From Samsonia erythrinae (GTDB lineage: Bacteria; Pseudomonadota; Gammaproteobacteria; Enterobacterales; Enterobacteriaceae), in the NCBI RefSeq assembly GCF_004342665.1, contig NZ_SMBY01000013.1:1-64000 (forward strand): a DNA stretch of 64,000 bases, given 5' to 3'. This document shows positions 41,115 to 50,331 of the stretch, piece after piece; the first letter of the stretch is position 1, and each line of letters opens with the position of its first letter. The position numbers and the translations under genes are program-made. Below the pieces are notes generated by a model, which was given only the letters and a program-made list of their open reading frames with translations, was not told the DNA's origin and ran no database searches.

Positions 41115-41429
41115 TCAAATGCTAAAATCTTCTCGAAACCGATCAATCTGATGCATTCGATCGTGCAGAACTGTCGTGATACCGATGTCGCCGTTTGATA
41201 GTCTGCGCCAGTAGACAACATGTCGCTCGTAGCGAAAGAAGAAACCTTCTACCCCAAATTCAGCGGGTACTGAACGCGATGCGACTCCATGGGTTTCTAT
41301 TTTGGAAAATTCCTGAAACAGGCCGGTAATGTAACGATCTGCTTGCTCTATACCCCATCGATCGCGCGTGTATCGGTAGATCTCGTCAAGACGATAAGAG
41401 GCGGCTTCCTGTATGCGAACATTGGCCAT
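41115..41429 (-). CDS. ParE/RelE-superfamily toxin
   Basis: 104 residues. The pattern EAASYRLDEIYRYTRDRWG, with VEGFFFRYERHVVYWRR and ITTVLHDRMHQIDRF, is that of ParE/RelE toxins, which poison DNA gyrase or cleave mRNA; the ParE side is favoured by the partner. It starts 4 bases after the antitoxin stop. It seems complete even though it lies in a decayed island. Confidence 0.8.
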   Translation of the reverse strand: MANVRIQEAASYRLDEIYRYTRDRWGIEQADRYITGLFQEFSKIETHGVASRSVPAEFGVEGFFFRYERHVVYWRRLSNGDIGITTVLHDRMHQIDRFREDFSI

Positions 41430-41433
41430 ACGA

Positions 41434-41688
41434 TCAGACCTTGTTGCGTGCGATGATATCAGCGGCGGTCAAGGACACGTATGAAGACTCTGGCGCAGCA
41501 AAGGCATTGGTCAGTTCGGCCTTAAGTCGTTCGAATGCTTCCGTCTCTACCCGCTCCTTGTCCCGGCGGATCAGGTCTCGGACATACTCGCTGACGTTGT
41601 CGTAAGCGCCGTTTTCGCCGACGTTGGCGGCCACGAAGTCGCTCAGCGGCCCTTTGAGGCGAACGGTCATTGTCGTGGTTCGGCACAT
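41434..41688 (-). CDS. ParD/CopG-like antitoxin
   Basis: 84 residues. The N-terminal TTTMTVRLKGPLSDFVAANV fits a ribbon-helix-helix DNA-binding fold (about 4-48, with YDNVSEYVRDLIRRDKERV), and the tail is a toxin-wrapping helix. ATG 41688 follows GAGGAAC; the frame upstream is open but A+T rich and without a start signal. It is first in a two-gene operon with the toxin and likely represses the operon. Confidence 0.8.
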   Translation of the reverse strand: MCRTTTMTVRLKGPLSDFVAANVGENGAYDNVSEYVRDLIRRDKERVETEAFERLKAELTNAFAAPESSYVSLTAADIIARNKV

Positions 41689-42010
41689 GGTGTGTTCCTC
41701 ATTGATGAATCTCGTATTGAATATAAGCAAAAAATAATACAAAAACAACGTAAGGTCATATGCTACAAGGTATAGGTTAGACAAATAAAGAAGCCTATTA
41801 TCATAAAGTTATGCAACTTTGGCTCATTATGTTTGGCGAGGAGATAAAGATAATATTAATCGGGAAGAGCGATTGAGTTTTAATTGCTGTTTAAAGGCGC
41901 TGTGAATGCGTTTGTTTGACGAGCCCCAAAAAAAGCTAATTTTAAGTCTCGACTGAAACTGACAGTATCAAATTAGCGTTAATAAACTAAGACTTGTCAC
42001 TCAGCGCTTA
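41689..42010. other. A+T-rich region upstream of the toxin-antitoxin operon
   Basis: 322 bases, much richer in A+T than the flanking core genes, between the antitoxin start and the right direct repeat. It should hold the operon promoter (minus strand); no clear -35/-10 pair, dyad or gene is seen. Confidence 0.4.
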
Positions 42011-42231
42011 TCTCGTTTCCCGCTCCAATTATTGTTCTATAGATGTCCATTAACGTCTGTATCCTATTGATTCAACAGGGTAATCGCGCTGTTGAGCATC
42101 CAGCGAAATCCGCTGAAAACCACCGTCAACCACGCCGAAGTCATACACAAATTAGTACACGAAATCGGGTGCGTTATGGGTGCGGATTGTTTGCTGAGTC
42201 GCTTCCTGTGCGCGGTACACCTCTCTTCAAA
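42011..42231. repeat. Right direct repeat (attR) of the decayed element
   Basis: Begins with the 17-base tRNA-Gly 3' end TCTCGTTTCCCGCTCCA and continues in parallel with 40290-40512 for about 220 bases, including the arm-site region (first arm changed to CATACAC). Because the copy extends past the tRNA core into element sequence, it may be the start of a second, related element integrated in tandem. Confidence 0.75.
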
Positions 42232-42365
42232 CCCACGTCGATTTTAATTATATCCATTCGGCCTATAACCATTCGCCTTACGTTGAGCAGCGGATGAAGA
42301 TGTAGGAATGGCCCGGCCGGCGGGAGCGATGGAACTGGTGACGAATAAGAAAGCAGGGAACAACG

Positions 42366-42548
42366 ATGGCGGCAATTTCCAGAGAGGCAGGGCTGGTGTC
42401 GTCCACGTTAGCAAACGCGCTGACGCGACACTGGCCGAAGGGCGAGCGTCTGATCGCCGAAGCGTTGAATAAACGCCCCGAAGAGATCTGGCCTTCACGT
42501 TATCAAAACACCGGGCGCGGACAGAGTGGGGCAGGGGAGTCAGAGTGA
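42366..42548 (+). pseudogene. Ner/Nlp-like DNA-binding protein remnant
   Basis: 60 codons: MAAISREAGLVSSTLANALT and WPKGERLIAEALNKRPEEIW match the Ner family of winged helix-turn-helix regulators (phage Mu Ner, E. coli SfsB/Nlp). The upstream frame still encodes IRKQGTT, as expected in family members, but is preceded by a stop, so the N-terminal third is lost. A GCAGGGA 8 bases before the ATG could still allow a short product. Confidence 0.65.
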
Positions 42549-42816
42549 AGGCCCTCCCGGCGTAAATTCACAAAACTTTACATTTTGCACTAATAGATTT
42601 CGGCGCTCCCTAACGGATTTCTATGGAATGGAAATGGGAGCCAACAAGCGGAGCGCGTTCGATGTGGACCCTGATTGCGGCATGAGTGAATACGGCACTG
42701 CACCCGGGGGAATATCATGGTGTCTCACGTTGGTAGGATGTCCTACGCGATCGACTAGAAATCGTTTAATGCCGTCCAATTTAGATGCGAACTGGCCGAT
42801 TCTTGTAGAAATATAA
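42549..42816. other. Non-coding stretch between Ner remnant and nhaA leader
   Basis: About 270 bases. A 96-codon plus-strand frame crosses it, but its composition and translation look non-coding and no similarity is recognised. Probably the boundary between island debris and the nhaA promoter. Confidence 0.35.
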
Positions 42817-42918
42817 GCGCGCCGATGTTATTTCTTAACAAAGCGCGTGCTGCGGTGCTGCGGGTTACCCCGAAATCCACGGAGACTTCGATCAACCTCT
42901 CATAAGGAGTGTTAACCC
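42817..42918 (+). ncRNA. Structured nhaA leader, candidate cation-sensing RNA switch
   Basis: A 5' hairpin (CGCGC 42818-42822 with GCGCG 42843-42847, inner stem GTTA/TAAC) is followed by CGGG-TTAC-CCCG at 42861-42872. GGGTTA in that hairpin is also the exact complement of TAACCC, the six bases just before the ATG, so the pairings exclude each other and would change access to AAGGAG at 42904. The conserved-looking CCGAAATCCACGGAGACTTC lies between. Leaders of nhaA genes include the lithium-sensing nhaA-I and nhaA-II classes; membership is a guess and needs a covariance search. Confidence 0.45.
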
Positions 42919-44106
42919 ATGTCTTCTACAATCTCCAGGGGCCGCATTCAGTCCACCCTCCGCCAATTTCTCGACAATGAAGCATCCGGCGGCATCATTC
43001 TGATGTTCGTCGCCGCGCTGGCAATCGTGACGGCAAATTCACCTTTGGCAGAAACGTATTTCCATGTTCTGCATGTCTATATCGGGCCTCTCAGCATTCA
43101 ACACTGGATCAATGACGCCCTGATGGCGGCTTTTTTCCTTTTGGTCGGTCTGGAAATAAAGCGAGAGATGCTTGATGGACAGCTGTCGAGCTGGAGCAGG
43201 CGCATCCTGCCCGGTGCGGCGGCAGCAGGCGGAATGGTCTTTCCAGCGTTATTCTATATCTATTTCAACTGGAACGACCCGACAACGATCGGGGGATGGG
43301 CTATTCCGACGGCGACCGACATTGCTTTTGCGCTTGGCGTTCTATCTCTGTTTGGAAACCGCGTTCCTGCTTCGCTGAAAATTTTTCTCGCCGCATTAGC
43401 GATTATCGACGATCTCGGCGCAGTTATCGTAATCGCACTGTTCTACACGGCCGACCTCAACCTACTCGCACTTTTTGGCGCGGCATTAGTGATCGGCAAT
43501 CTCGTCATCTTCAACCGGATGGGCGTGAAGAGATTGTGGCCTTACCTGGTTCTCGGCTCGGTACTCTGGGTGCTGGTGTTTTTATCCGGCGTCCATGCGA
43601 CGCTGGCTGGTGTTATTCTGGCACTCACCATTCCGTTGAAACTCACCCCTGGCACTCCTGAGGCCACACATTCAGAATCCCCGCTTCATAAGTTGGAGCA
43701 CTTTCTGCACAAACCCGTTGCGTTTGTCATCGTCCCGATTTTCGGGTTTGCCAATGCGGGCGTATCCTTCGCCGACGTGTCCATGTCGATCTTCGTGGAG
43801 CCGCTCACCATGGGCGTCGCCACTGGGCTGTTACTCGGTAAACTCATTGGCGTTCTCGGAACCGTGGCAGTTCTCGTAAAACTGAATCTTGCTGAATTAC
43901 CCATGAAAGCGAGCTGGGGGCAGATGGCGGGTATTGCCCTGCTATGCGGTATCGGCTTTACGATGTCTCTGTTTATAGGTTTGCTGGCATTCAGCGATCC
44001 GGGCGTACAGGACCGTGTCAAGATCGGTATCCTGATGGGATCAATCTCATCCGGCGTGCTTGGTGCGATCTTACTCATGGTATTTGGTCGCCGAACTGTG
44101 GCGTAG
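42919..44106 (+). CDS. nhaA: Na+/H+ antiporter NhaA
   Basis: 395-residue inner-membrane antiporter (E. coli 388) that exports Na+ or Li+ for two protons at alkaline pH. About 12 hydrophobic segments. The transport pair Asp-Asp is in ALAIIDDLGAVIVIALFY, and the pH-sensor helix region WVLVFLSGVHATLAGVIL is present. AAGGAG sits 9 bases before the ATG within the structured leader. It does not neighbour nhaR. It follows the tRNA-Gly island but looks intact, with codon use like the core genes. Confidence 0.95.
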   Translation: MSSTISRGRIQSTLRQFLDNEASGGIILMFVAALAIVTANSPLAETYFHVLHVYIGPLSIQHWINDALMAAFFLLVGLEIKREMLDGQLSSWSRRILPGAAAAGGMVFPALFYIYFNWNDPTTIGGWAIPTATDIAFALGVLSLFGNRVPASLKIFLAALAIIDDLGAVIVIALFYTADLNLLALFGAALVIGNLVIFNRMGVKRLWPYLVLGSVLWVLVFLSGVHATLAGVILALTIPLKLTPGTPEATHSESPLHKLEHFLHKPVAFVIVPIFGFANAGVSFADVSMSIFVEPLTMGVATGLLLGKLIGVLGTVAVLVKLNLAELPMKASWGQMAGIALLCGIGFTMSLFIGLLAFSDPGVQDRVKIGILMGSISSGVLGAILLMVFGRRTVA

Positions 44107-44202
44107 ATGCGCATAAATATGGTAGTTGATGCGTCGTCATTTTATTTCTGTTTATTTAAAATAAACTATAATTTCATACTGGGTCACAATGAGGCTAATA
44201 GT

Positions 44203-44568
44203 ATGAAATACAATGTGTTTTTTGTGGTTCTTTTTCTCAGTGGGTGCGTCTCTCAATGGGAGAGAGAATCAACGTCGGCAGTTGATTTCAATAACGCTTA
44301 TAGCGTGTGTTCTGCTGACGCTGAAGCAAAGTTCCCGGTAAAAAATGAAGTGGCCACTCAAGTAAAAACAGTTCAGAAATATGATAGATGCACAAAAGCG
44401 GATAGGTGTGGTGATAAAAAGTATGACATGGTTAACCGAGTCGTTAGCGAAAACTACAGCCTTGATGTGAATAAAAACGATAGGAATGCATTAATAAACA
44501 CATGTATGAAATCAAAAGGTTGGGGATCGAAACGTGTATTCGGTAATCCTTTCGCTTCTGCCTTCTGA
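44203..44568 (+). CDS. Small lipoprotein of unknown function
   Basis: 121 residues: a short signal MKYNVFFVVLFL, then the lipobox LSGC (Cys15), then a polar domain with four cysteines (YSVCSAD, DRCTKADRC, INTCMKS) likely to form two disulfides in the periplasm. ATG 44203 is chosen for its signal peptide and GAGG upstream; the frame is open to 44107. A+T content is higher than in the neighbours, suggesting later acquisition. Not recognised as a named family. Confidence 0.7.
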   Translation: MKYNVFFVVLFLSGCVSQWERESTSAVDFNNAYSVCSADAEAKFPVKNEVATQVKTVQKYDRCTKADRCGDKKYDMVNRVVSENYSLDVNKNDRNALINTCMKSKGWGSKRVFGNPFASAF

Positions 44569-44755
44569 TTTTTTCAAGACGCTCCCTGTCTAGTTGGGCC
44601 GGGCCTTTACGATGAACCGCACTCTTTATTCTCTGGCCGCGTATTTTTAATGCCAAGTTAGGTATTACTTATTGATTCGATAAACACAACGGATTGGTGA
44701 TGGCGATCACGTTTCTGTACTTTATCCGCATGCCAAAACCTATGAGGATACAGTG

Positions 44756-45319
44756 ATGTCAGTAATCAATACCCAAGTTAAACCGTTCAAAAATATGGCT
44801 TTTAAAGACGGCCAATTCATTGAAGTCACAGAGAAGGATATCGAAGGCAAATGGAGCGTATTCTTCTTCTATCCTGCTGACTTTACCTTCGTTTGCCCGA
44901 CTGAACTGGGTGATGTTGCTGATCATTACGACGAGTTCCAACAGCGCGGCGTGGAAATCTATTCTGTGTCCACGGATACCCACTTTACGCACAAAGCGTG
45001 GCACAGCAGTTCAGAAACGATTGGCAAAATCAAATACACCATGATCGGCGACCCGACAGGGCAACTGACGCGTAACTTTGAAAATATGCGCGAGGCAGAA
45101 GGTCTGGCCGATCGCGGTACGTTTATCGTCGATCCGCAGGGCATTATTCAGGCAGTAGAAATTACGGCTGAAGGTATTGGCCGCGATGCTTCTGACCTGC
45201 TGCGTAAAGTAAAAGCGGCTCAATACGTCGCATCCCACCCTGGTGAAGTCTGCCCGGCCAAGTGGAAAGAGGGCGAGGCTACGCTAGCGCCGTCTCTGGA
45301 TCTGGTTGGCAAAATTTAA
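44756..45319 (+). CDS. ahpC: Alkyl hydroperoxide reductase, peroxiredoxin subunit
   Basis: 187-residue 2-Cys peroxiredoxin that reduces H2O2 and organic peroxides. Peroxidatic Cys47 in [10 protein letters not shown] and resolving Cys166 in [11 protein letters not shown] 44756 is chosen over the GTG three bases earlier, with GAGGA upstream. AhpF, its reductase, follows after 139 bases that contain a hairpin. In E. coli the pair is OxyR-controlled; no convincing OxyR site was found here. The location next to nhaA differs from E. coli. Confidence 0.97.
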   Translation: MSVINTQVKPFKNMAFKDGQFIEVTEKDIEGKWSVFFFYPADFTFVCPTELGDVADHYDEFQQRGVEIYSVSTDTHFTHKAWHSSSETIGKIKYTMIGDPTGQLTRNFENMREAEGLADRGTFIVDPQGIIQAVEITAEGIGRDASDLLRKVKAAQYVASHPGEVCPAKWKEGEATLAPSLDLVGKI

Positions 45320-45349
45320 GCCGACACCACCAGAAATAGGATTGTTTAT

Positions 45350-45372
45350 CGGGTGCGTCGCACCCGTTTTTT
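45350..45372 (+). terminator. ahpC-ahpF intercistronic terminator
   Basis: CGGGTGCG-T-CGCACCCG is a perfect stem followed by six T residues. Partial read-through would give more ahpC than ahpF transcript. Confidence 0.8.
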
Positions 45373-45458
45373 CTGGCGCGATCCTCTGACGGAACAGCAC
45401 TATTCGCGCTCTTGCTCCTGTTTTACCTTTGTACCACTTGCCTAATTAAGGATGACCG

Positions 45459-47021
45459 ATGCTCGACAATACGATGAAAGTCCAGTTGAAAGCTTATCTG
45501 GAAAAATTAACCAAACCTGTTGAGTTGATTGCGACTCTGGATGACTCCGCTAAATCCACGGAAGTCAGAACCCTGCTGAGCGAGATCGCTACGTTGTCCC
45601 ATCAGGTTAATTTCATTGAAAACAATAGCCTGTCTGTGCGTAAGCCATCGTTCCTGATTACGAACCCAGGTTCACAAAGCGGCCCGCGTTTTGCCGGCGC
45701 GCCGATGGGCCACGAATTTACCTCGCTGATTCTGGCGTTATTGCAGGTCGGTGGCCATCCGTCAAAAGAAGCGAAAGAATTACTCGACCAAATCCGCGAT
45801 CTTGAGGGGACGTTCCACTTCGAAACCTACTACTCTCTGTCCTGCCACAACTGCCCGGATGTCGTTCAGGCACTCAATTTAATGGCGGTTTTGAATCCGA
45901 ATATCACGCATACCGCGATTGACGGCGGCGTGTTTCAGGATGAGATACAAAATCGTAATGTTATGGGCGTTCCCACGGTTTTCCTGAACGGCGAACATTT
46001 CAGTCAGGGGCGGACAAGCCTTGCGGAGATTGTGTCTAAAATCGATACCGGCGCGGGCGCTAAACAGGTTGAGCAACTGAACCAGCGTGGCGTCTATGAT
46101 GTGTTAATCATCGGTAGCGGCCCGGCAGGAGCGGCGGCGGCGGTCTACTCGGCGCGTAAAGGGATCCGTACCGGACTGCTGGGCGAGCGTTTCGGCGGGC
46201 AGGTACTGGATACTGTCGATATCGAAAACTATATTTCCGTGCCGAAAACGGAAGGTGCCAAGCTCGCGACCGCGCTGAAGAGCCACGTTGATGACTACGA
46301 TGTCGATGTTATCGACGCGCAAAGTGCGGAAGCCTTAATTCCTGCAAATGAGCCGGGTAAAGCGCATCAGATCATCACGGTGTCTGGCGCGACCTTGCAC
46401 GCGCGTAGTGTCATCATCGCCACTGGCGCACGCTGGAGAAACATGAATGTGCCCGGTGAAGATCAGTACCGTACGCGCGGCGTAACTTATTGCCCTCATT
46501 GCGACGGTCCGTTGTTCAAAGGTAAGCACGTTGCGGTGATTGGCGGCGGGAATTCCGGCGTGGAAGCGGCCATCGATCTGGCTGGCGTGGTGAAACATGT
46601 CACGCTGCTTGAATTTGCGCCAGAGCTGAAAGCAGACTCTGTATTGCAGGATAAAGTGCGTAGCCTGCCGAACGTCGATATCATTTTGAATGCGCAAACC
46701 ACGGAAGTGAAGGGCGACGGACAGAAAGTAACCGGGTTAAGTTACAAAGATCGCGTGACTGACGTCGTGCATGATTTACCGCTGGAAGGGATTTTCGTGC
46801 AGATTGGCCTACTGCCAAACACGCACTGGCTGGAAGGGACAGTCGCGCGAAACCGTATCGGTGAGATTGAAATCGATGCGAAATGTGAAACCAGCGTGAA
46901 AGGGGTTTTTGCCGCGGGTGACTGTACGACGGTGCCCTATAAGCAGATCATCATTGCTACCGGCGAAGGGGCAAAGGCCTCGTTGAGCGCCTTTGATTAT
47001 CTGATTCGAACCCGAGCATAG
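45459..47021 (+). CDS. ahpF: Alkyl hydroperoxide reductase, flavoprotein subunit
   Basis: NADH-dependent disulfide reductase that regenerates AhpC. 520 residues (E. coli 521). N-terminal tandem thioredoxin-fold domain with the redox pair Cys129/Cys132 (SCHNCPD), then a thioredoxin-reductase-like FAD/NADH core with [19 protein letters not shown] near 217 and the second pair Cys345/Cys348 (CPHCDGP). It ends before a strong terminator. Confidence 0.97.
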   Translation: MLDNTMKVQLKAYLEKLTKPVELIATLDDSAKSTEVRTLLSEIATLSHQVNFIENNSLSVRKPSFLITNPGSQSGPRFAGAPMGHEFTSLILALLQVGGHPSKEAKELLDQIRDLEGTFHFETYYSLSCHNCPDVVQALNLMAVLNPNITHTAIDGGVFQDEIQNRNVMGVPTVFLNGEHFSQGRTSLAEIVSKIDTGAGAKQVEQLNQRGVYDVLIIGSGPAGAAAAVYSARKGIRTGLLGERFGGQVLDTVDIENYISVPKTEGAKLATALKSHVDDYDVDVIDAQSAEALIPANEPGKAHQIITVSGATLHARSVIIATGARWRNMNVPGEDQYRTRGVTYCPHCDGPLFKGKHVAVIGGGNSGVEAAIDLAGVVKHVTLLEFAPELKADSVLQDKVRSLPNVDIILNAQTTEVKGDGQKVTGLSYKDRVTDVVHDLPLEGIFVQIGLLPNTHWLEGTVARNRIGEIEIDAKCETSVKGVFAAGDCTTVPYKQIIIATGEGAKASLSAFDYLIRTRA

Positions 47022-47079
47022 CCTTTGATTGAGAGACGCGGACGCTGCCGCTCAGGCTTTTCAAGGTAGTCACTTTCCA

Positions 47080-47122
47080 CGCGGCGACGTTTCTCACTGT
47101 GAAGCGTCGCCGCGTTTTTTCT
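47080..47122 (+). terminator. ahpF terminator
   Basis: CGCGGCGACG and CGTCGCCGCG form a perfect 10-bp stem around a 15-base loop, followed by a T-rich tail, about 60 bases after the ahpF stop. Confidence 0.92.
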
Positions 47123-47261
47123 TTTCATCAGAAAATTAGATCTCGACTCTTGCCAAAGACGGGCAACAAATTCATAATGCTGACCGTCTTATGCTGTTGA
47201 ATGCTTTTCTGTTGTTACGCCGCGAGCGTTGCAGGTTGGCGTGATCGCAACTCACATCGTT

Positions 47262-47471
47262 TTATCAACAAATACAAAAGATCATCTTTTTCTTAACAGA
47301 CTTATCCACAGGCTGTAGGCCGTTTATTTATTAATCATGTTTCGTCGCTTATAAAACGGCGATAGTTATTTTATTGATTTTTATTATAAAATTTTACTTA
47401 AAAAATGTTATGTCGATCGCTTGTACTTTTTGTGACGGTTGATTGACAACGGTTTTTTATAGTTATTCACA
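47262..47471. other. datA: DnaA-box cluster, candidate datA locus
   Basis: The A+T-rich ahpF-queG gap has two perfect DnaA boxes, TTATCCACA (47302-47310) and TTATTCACA (47463-47471), and a near box TTATCAACA (47262-47270), all in one orientation. Between the perfect boxes, AATCAATAAAATA (minus strand, about 47370) resembles an IHF site. In E. coli datA, which binds DnaA and with IHF promotes ATP-DnaA hydrolysis, lies between the glyVXY tRNA genes and queG, the same context. The rest of 47123-47507 shows no gene. Confidence 0.55.
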
Positions 47472-47507
47472 GCGCGCGCGACAAACAGATGACAATCGTA
47501 AGTCGGG

Positions 47508-48647
47508 TTATGCATCGCGCGGCAATCCTTTTTCCACCGCTCGAGTCAGCCGTTTTTTCTGGGCGGGCTGGATATCAATTTCCTGTGACGCGCGACGTTC
47601 CAACTGCTGGTGAAGCGCCCAGTGGATATGTTCGTCCAGGAGCTCGTTTTCCCCCAGACGAGCTTGTAGCGCCAGTACGATATTATCCTGATAAGGCGCG
47701 TTTCCCAGTGCGACGGCGATATTACGTAACCAGCGAAGATGGCCGATGCGGCGAATCGCCGATCCTTCCGTAATACGAAGAAACTTCTCTTCGCTCCAGC
47801 TAAATAATGTTAGCAGTTCCGGCGTATGCAGCGCAGCCCGCGGACTGAAATCGGCTTCGTCGGTGAGTTGTGAAAACCGATTCCACGGGCAGATAAGCTG
47901 ACAGTCATCGCAGCCATAGATACGGTTGCCCATCAACGGGCGGAATTCTTCAGGAATCGGGCCTTCCAGTTCTATTGTCAGGTAGGAAATGCAACGTCGT
48001 GCGTCAACGGTATAAGGGGCGACAATCGCGCCGGTCGGACAGGTCGTCAGGCAGGCGACACATCGACCACACTGCTCTTCCTGAGGCTGGTCGATGGGCA
48101 GGGGTAGGTCGATCAGTAGTTCGCCGAGAAAGAACCATGAACCTGATTCTCTGTTAAGAATTAGTGAGTGTTTACCAACCCACCCAAGCCCAGCTTTAGC
48201 GGCTAAAGGACGTTCTATTATGGGGGCAGAGTCGACGAACGGGCGAAAATTCAAGTCACCGCAGTATGCCTGAATCTGGTCACCGAGCTTCTTCAGGCGT
48301 TGACGTAAGAGCTTGTGATAATCACGACCCAGAGCGTAACGGCTGACGTAGCCAAGCTGTGGATTTTTTAAGGTGCTGGCGAACGCCGCTTTAGCGGGGA
48401 GGTAATTCATGCGCACGCTGATGACGCGAAGCGTGCCGGGCAACAGCTCATGCGGGCGGGCCCGGAGCATACCGTGGCGTGCCATCCACTCCATTTCTCC
48501 GTGGTACTGCTTATCCAGCCAGGCTTGAAGCCTCGGTTCTTCGGCGGACAGGTCGGTGTCACAGATGCCGACCTGCTGAAATCCTAATGCTTTTCCCCAT
48601 TGCTTGATGTGTTGTGCTAATTCATTGAGATCGTAGGGATATGACAT
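47508..48647 (-). CDS. queG: Epoxyqueuosine reductase
   Basis: Last step of queuosine synthesis in tRNA: reduces epoxyqueuosine to queuosine, using cobalamin. 379 residues, as in E. coli YjeS. Two [4Fe-4S] motifs, CGRCVACLTTCPTGAI and CDDCQLICPWN, lie at about 193-250, and HEAT-like repeats form the C-terminus. Divergent from nnr with 144 bases between the starts. Confidence 0.95.
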   Translation of the reverse strand: MSYPYDLNELAQHIKQWGKALGFQQVGICDTDLSAEEPRLQAWLDKQYHGEMEWMARHGMLRARPHELLPGTLRVISVRMNYLPAKAAFASTLKNPQLGYVSRYALGRDYHKLLRQRLKKLGDQIQAYCGDLNFRPFVDSAPIIERPLAAKAGLGWVGKHSLILNRESGSWFFLGELLIDLPLPIDQPQEEQCGRCVACLTTCPTGAIVAPYTVDARRCISYLTIELEGPIPEEFRPLMGNRIYGCDDCQLICPWNRFSQLTDEADFSPRAALHTPELLTLFSWSEEKFLRITEGSAIRRIGHLRWLRNIAVALGNAPYQDNIVLALQARLGENELLDEHIHWALHQQLERRASQEIDIQPAQKKRLTRAVEKGLPRDA

Positions 48648-48791
48648 GGTCGGCCACAGAGATAAACAGGACGCACGGATGATATCATATCCACATCGCG
48701 GAACCGATGGCCGCAGAGAGTGAGGAAGGCTGGCGGACGTTTAGGTTGCTTGCTAATTTTAAGTCATGGTGATGAAAAATAAGCGCAAATT

Positions 48792-50330
48792 ATGATGAGT
48801 GACGATGGGAAGCGAAAAGACAATTTGCCTCATGCGGTGTTCTATGGCGAGTGGGTTCGCCGTGAAGAGGCCAGCGCTGCCGCTGAGTCAGGGCTTTCGC
48901 TGTGGGAACTGATGCAGCGTGCGGGAGAGGCTGCATTTCAGGTCGCTCGTCAGCGCTATCCTTCGGCCCGGCGCTGGCGGGTGCTTGCCGGACACGGTAA
49001 TAATGGCGGCGATGGGTATGTGGTCGCCAGTCTGGCGCTGAGGGCAGGTCTTGAGGTGGAGGTTATCGCCTGTACCCGCGATAAGCCGCTACCTGATGAT
49101 GCGCATCTCGCCCGGCAGCATTGGCTGGCGCAGGGGGGACGCGTTGTTGAGATTGTTGATGGGGTGGAAGCCGCGATACCCTGGCCGGATGATATCGATC
49201 TTATCGTGGATGGGCTGCTCGGCACCGGCCTTTCCGGTGCCCCACGGGCGAGTTATGCCGCGTTAATTACGCAGGCTAATGCCGCTTCTGCGCCGATTGT
49301 GTCACTGGATATCCCCTCTGGCTTGAATGCGGAAACCGGCGCCTGTGCCGGCGTCGCGATCCGTGCGGCGCATACGGTAACGTTTATCGCGCTGAAGCCG
49401 GGGCTATTGACCGGTCAGGCGCGTGAGCAGGTCGGGCAATTGCATTATTGTGCGCTAGGGTTGCAGGATTGGTTGAAGCGTCAAACCGCACCGATACAGC
49501 GGCTAACGGCAGAACGGCTGACTGAGTGGCTATTGCCTCGCCCGGCCGGGCAGCATAAAGGGAATAATGGCCGACTGCTGGTGGTGGGGGGCAGTGCCGG
49601 ACTGGGTGGGGCGGCGCTGATGGCCTCGGATGCCGCCTTACACAGTGGCGCAGGATTGGTGCGAGTACTTACTCACAAACAATATCTCTCGGCGTTTCTG
49701 ACGTCCCGCCCCGAGCTGATGGTGCAAGAACTCACGGCGGATACGCTCCGACAGGGGCTGGAATGGGCCGATGTGGTGGTGATTGGGCCCGGTCTGGGAC
49801 AGGATGAATGGGGGAAAAATGCCCTGCGCATGACAGAAAATTGTAACAAACCCATGCTATGGGATGCTGATGCATTGAACCTGCTGGCAATCAACCCGCA
49901 TAAACGGCAAAATCGCGTGTTGACGCCCCATCCCGGTGAGGCGGCGCGTTTACTGAATTGCCGTGTATCTGATATTGAAAGTAATCGCTTACTTGCGGCT
50001 CGAAAGCTGGTAAAACGCTATGGTGGCGTTGTCGTCCTAAAAGGCGCGGGAACGGTGATTGCCGACGATCAGGAAAACATCGCTATTGCTGATGTCGGCA
50101 ACCCCGGTATGGCGACGGGGGGAATGGGCGATGTGCTGTCAGGCATTGTGGGTGGTTTGCTGGCGCAAAAGCTCTCGCTGTATAACGCGGCTTGTGCGGG
50201 GTGTGTCGTACACGGCGCATCCGCCGACTGGCTGGCGCTGCGGCGTGGCACCCGGGGGATGCTGGCCACCGATTTGCTGCCCGTGTTGTTCCGATATGTT
50301 AATCCCGAGCGGATGTTTTTAGAAAAATAG
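48792..50330 (+). CDS. nnr: Bifunctional NAD(P)HX epimerase/dehydratase
   Basis: Repairs hydrated NADH and NADPH. 512 residues (E. coli YjeF 515). N-terminal epimerase domain (about 20-220; [16 protein letters not shown]) and C-terminal ADP/ATP-dependent dehydratase domain (about 235-512; [19 protein letters not shown] and [17 protein letters not shown]). Two ATGs, 48792 and 48795, are possible, with no strong ribosome site before either. It begins the cluster nnr-tsaE-amiB-mutL-miaA-hfq-hflXKC, with tsaE starting 1 base after its stop. Confidence 0.95.
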   Translation: MMSDDGKRKDNLPHAVFYGEWVRREEASAAAESGLSLWELMQRAGEAAFQVARQRYPSARRWRVLAGHGNNGGDGYVVASLALRAGLEVEVIACTRDKPLPDDAHLARQHWLAQGGRVVEIVDGVEAAIPWPDDIDLIVDGLLGTGLSGAPRASYAALITQANAASAPIVSLDIPSGLNAETGACAGVAIRAAHTVTFIALKPGLLTGQAREQVGQLHYCALGLQDWLKRQTAPIQRLTAERLTEWLLPRPAGQHKGNNGRLLVVGGSAGLGGAALMASDAALHSGAGLVRVLTHKQYLSAFLTSRPELMVQELTADTLRQGLEWADVVVIGPGLGQDEWGKNALRMTENCNKPMLWDADALNLLAINPHKRQNRVLTPHPGEAARLLNCRVSDIESNRLLAARKLVKRYGGVVVLKGAGTVIADDQENIAIADVGNPGMATGGMGDVLSGIVGGLLAQKLSLYNAACAGCVVHGASADWLALRRGTRGMLATDLLPVLFRYVNPERMFLEK

Positions 50331-50331
50331 A

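Noticed and set aside
40869-41198. 109-codon plus-strand frame in the island
   Set aside because: Starts inside the IS fragment and overlaps the toxin gene in the other direction, with no ribosome site.
42526-42816. 96-codon plus-strand frame before nhaA
   Set aside because: Overlaps the Ner remnant and shows no similarity or coding bias.
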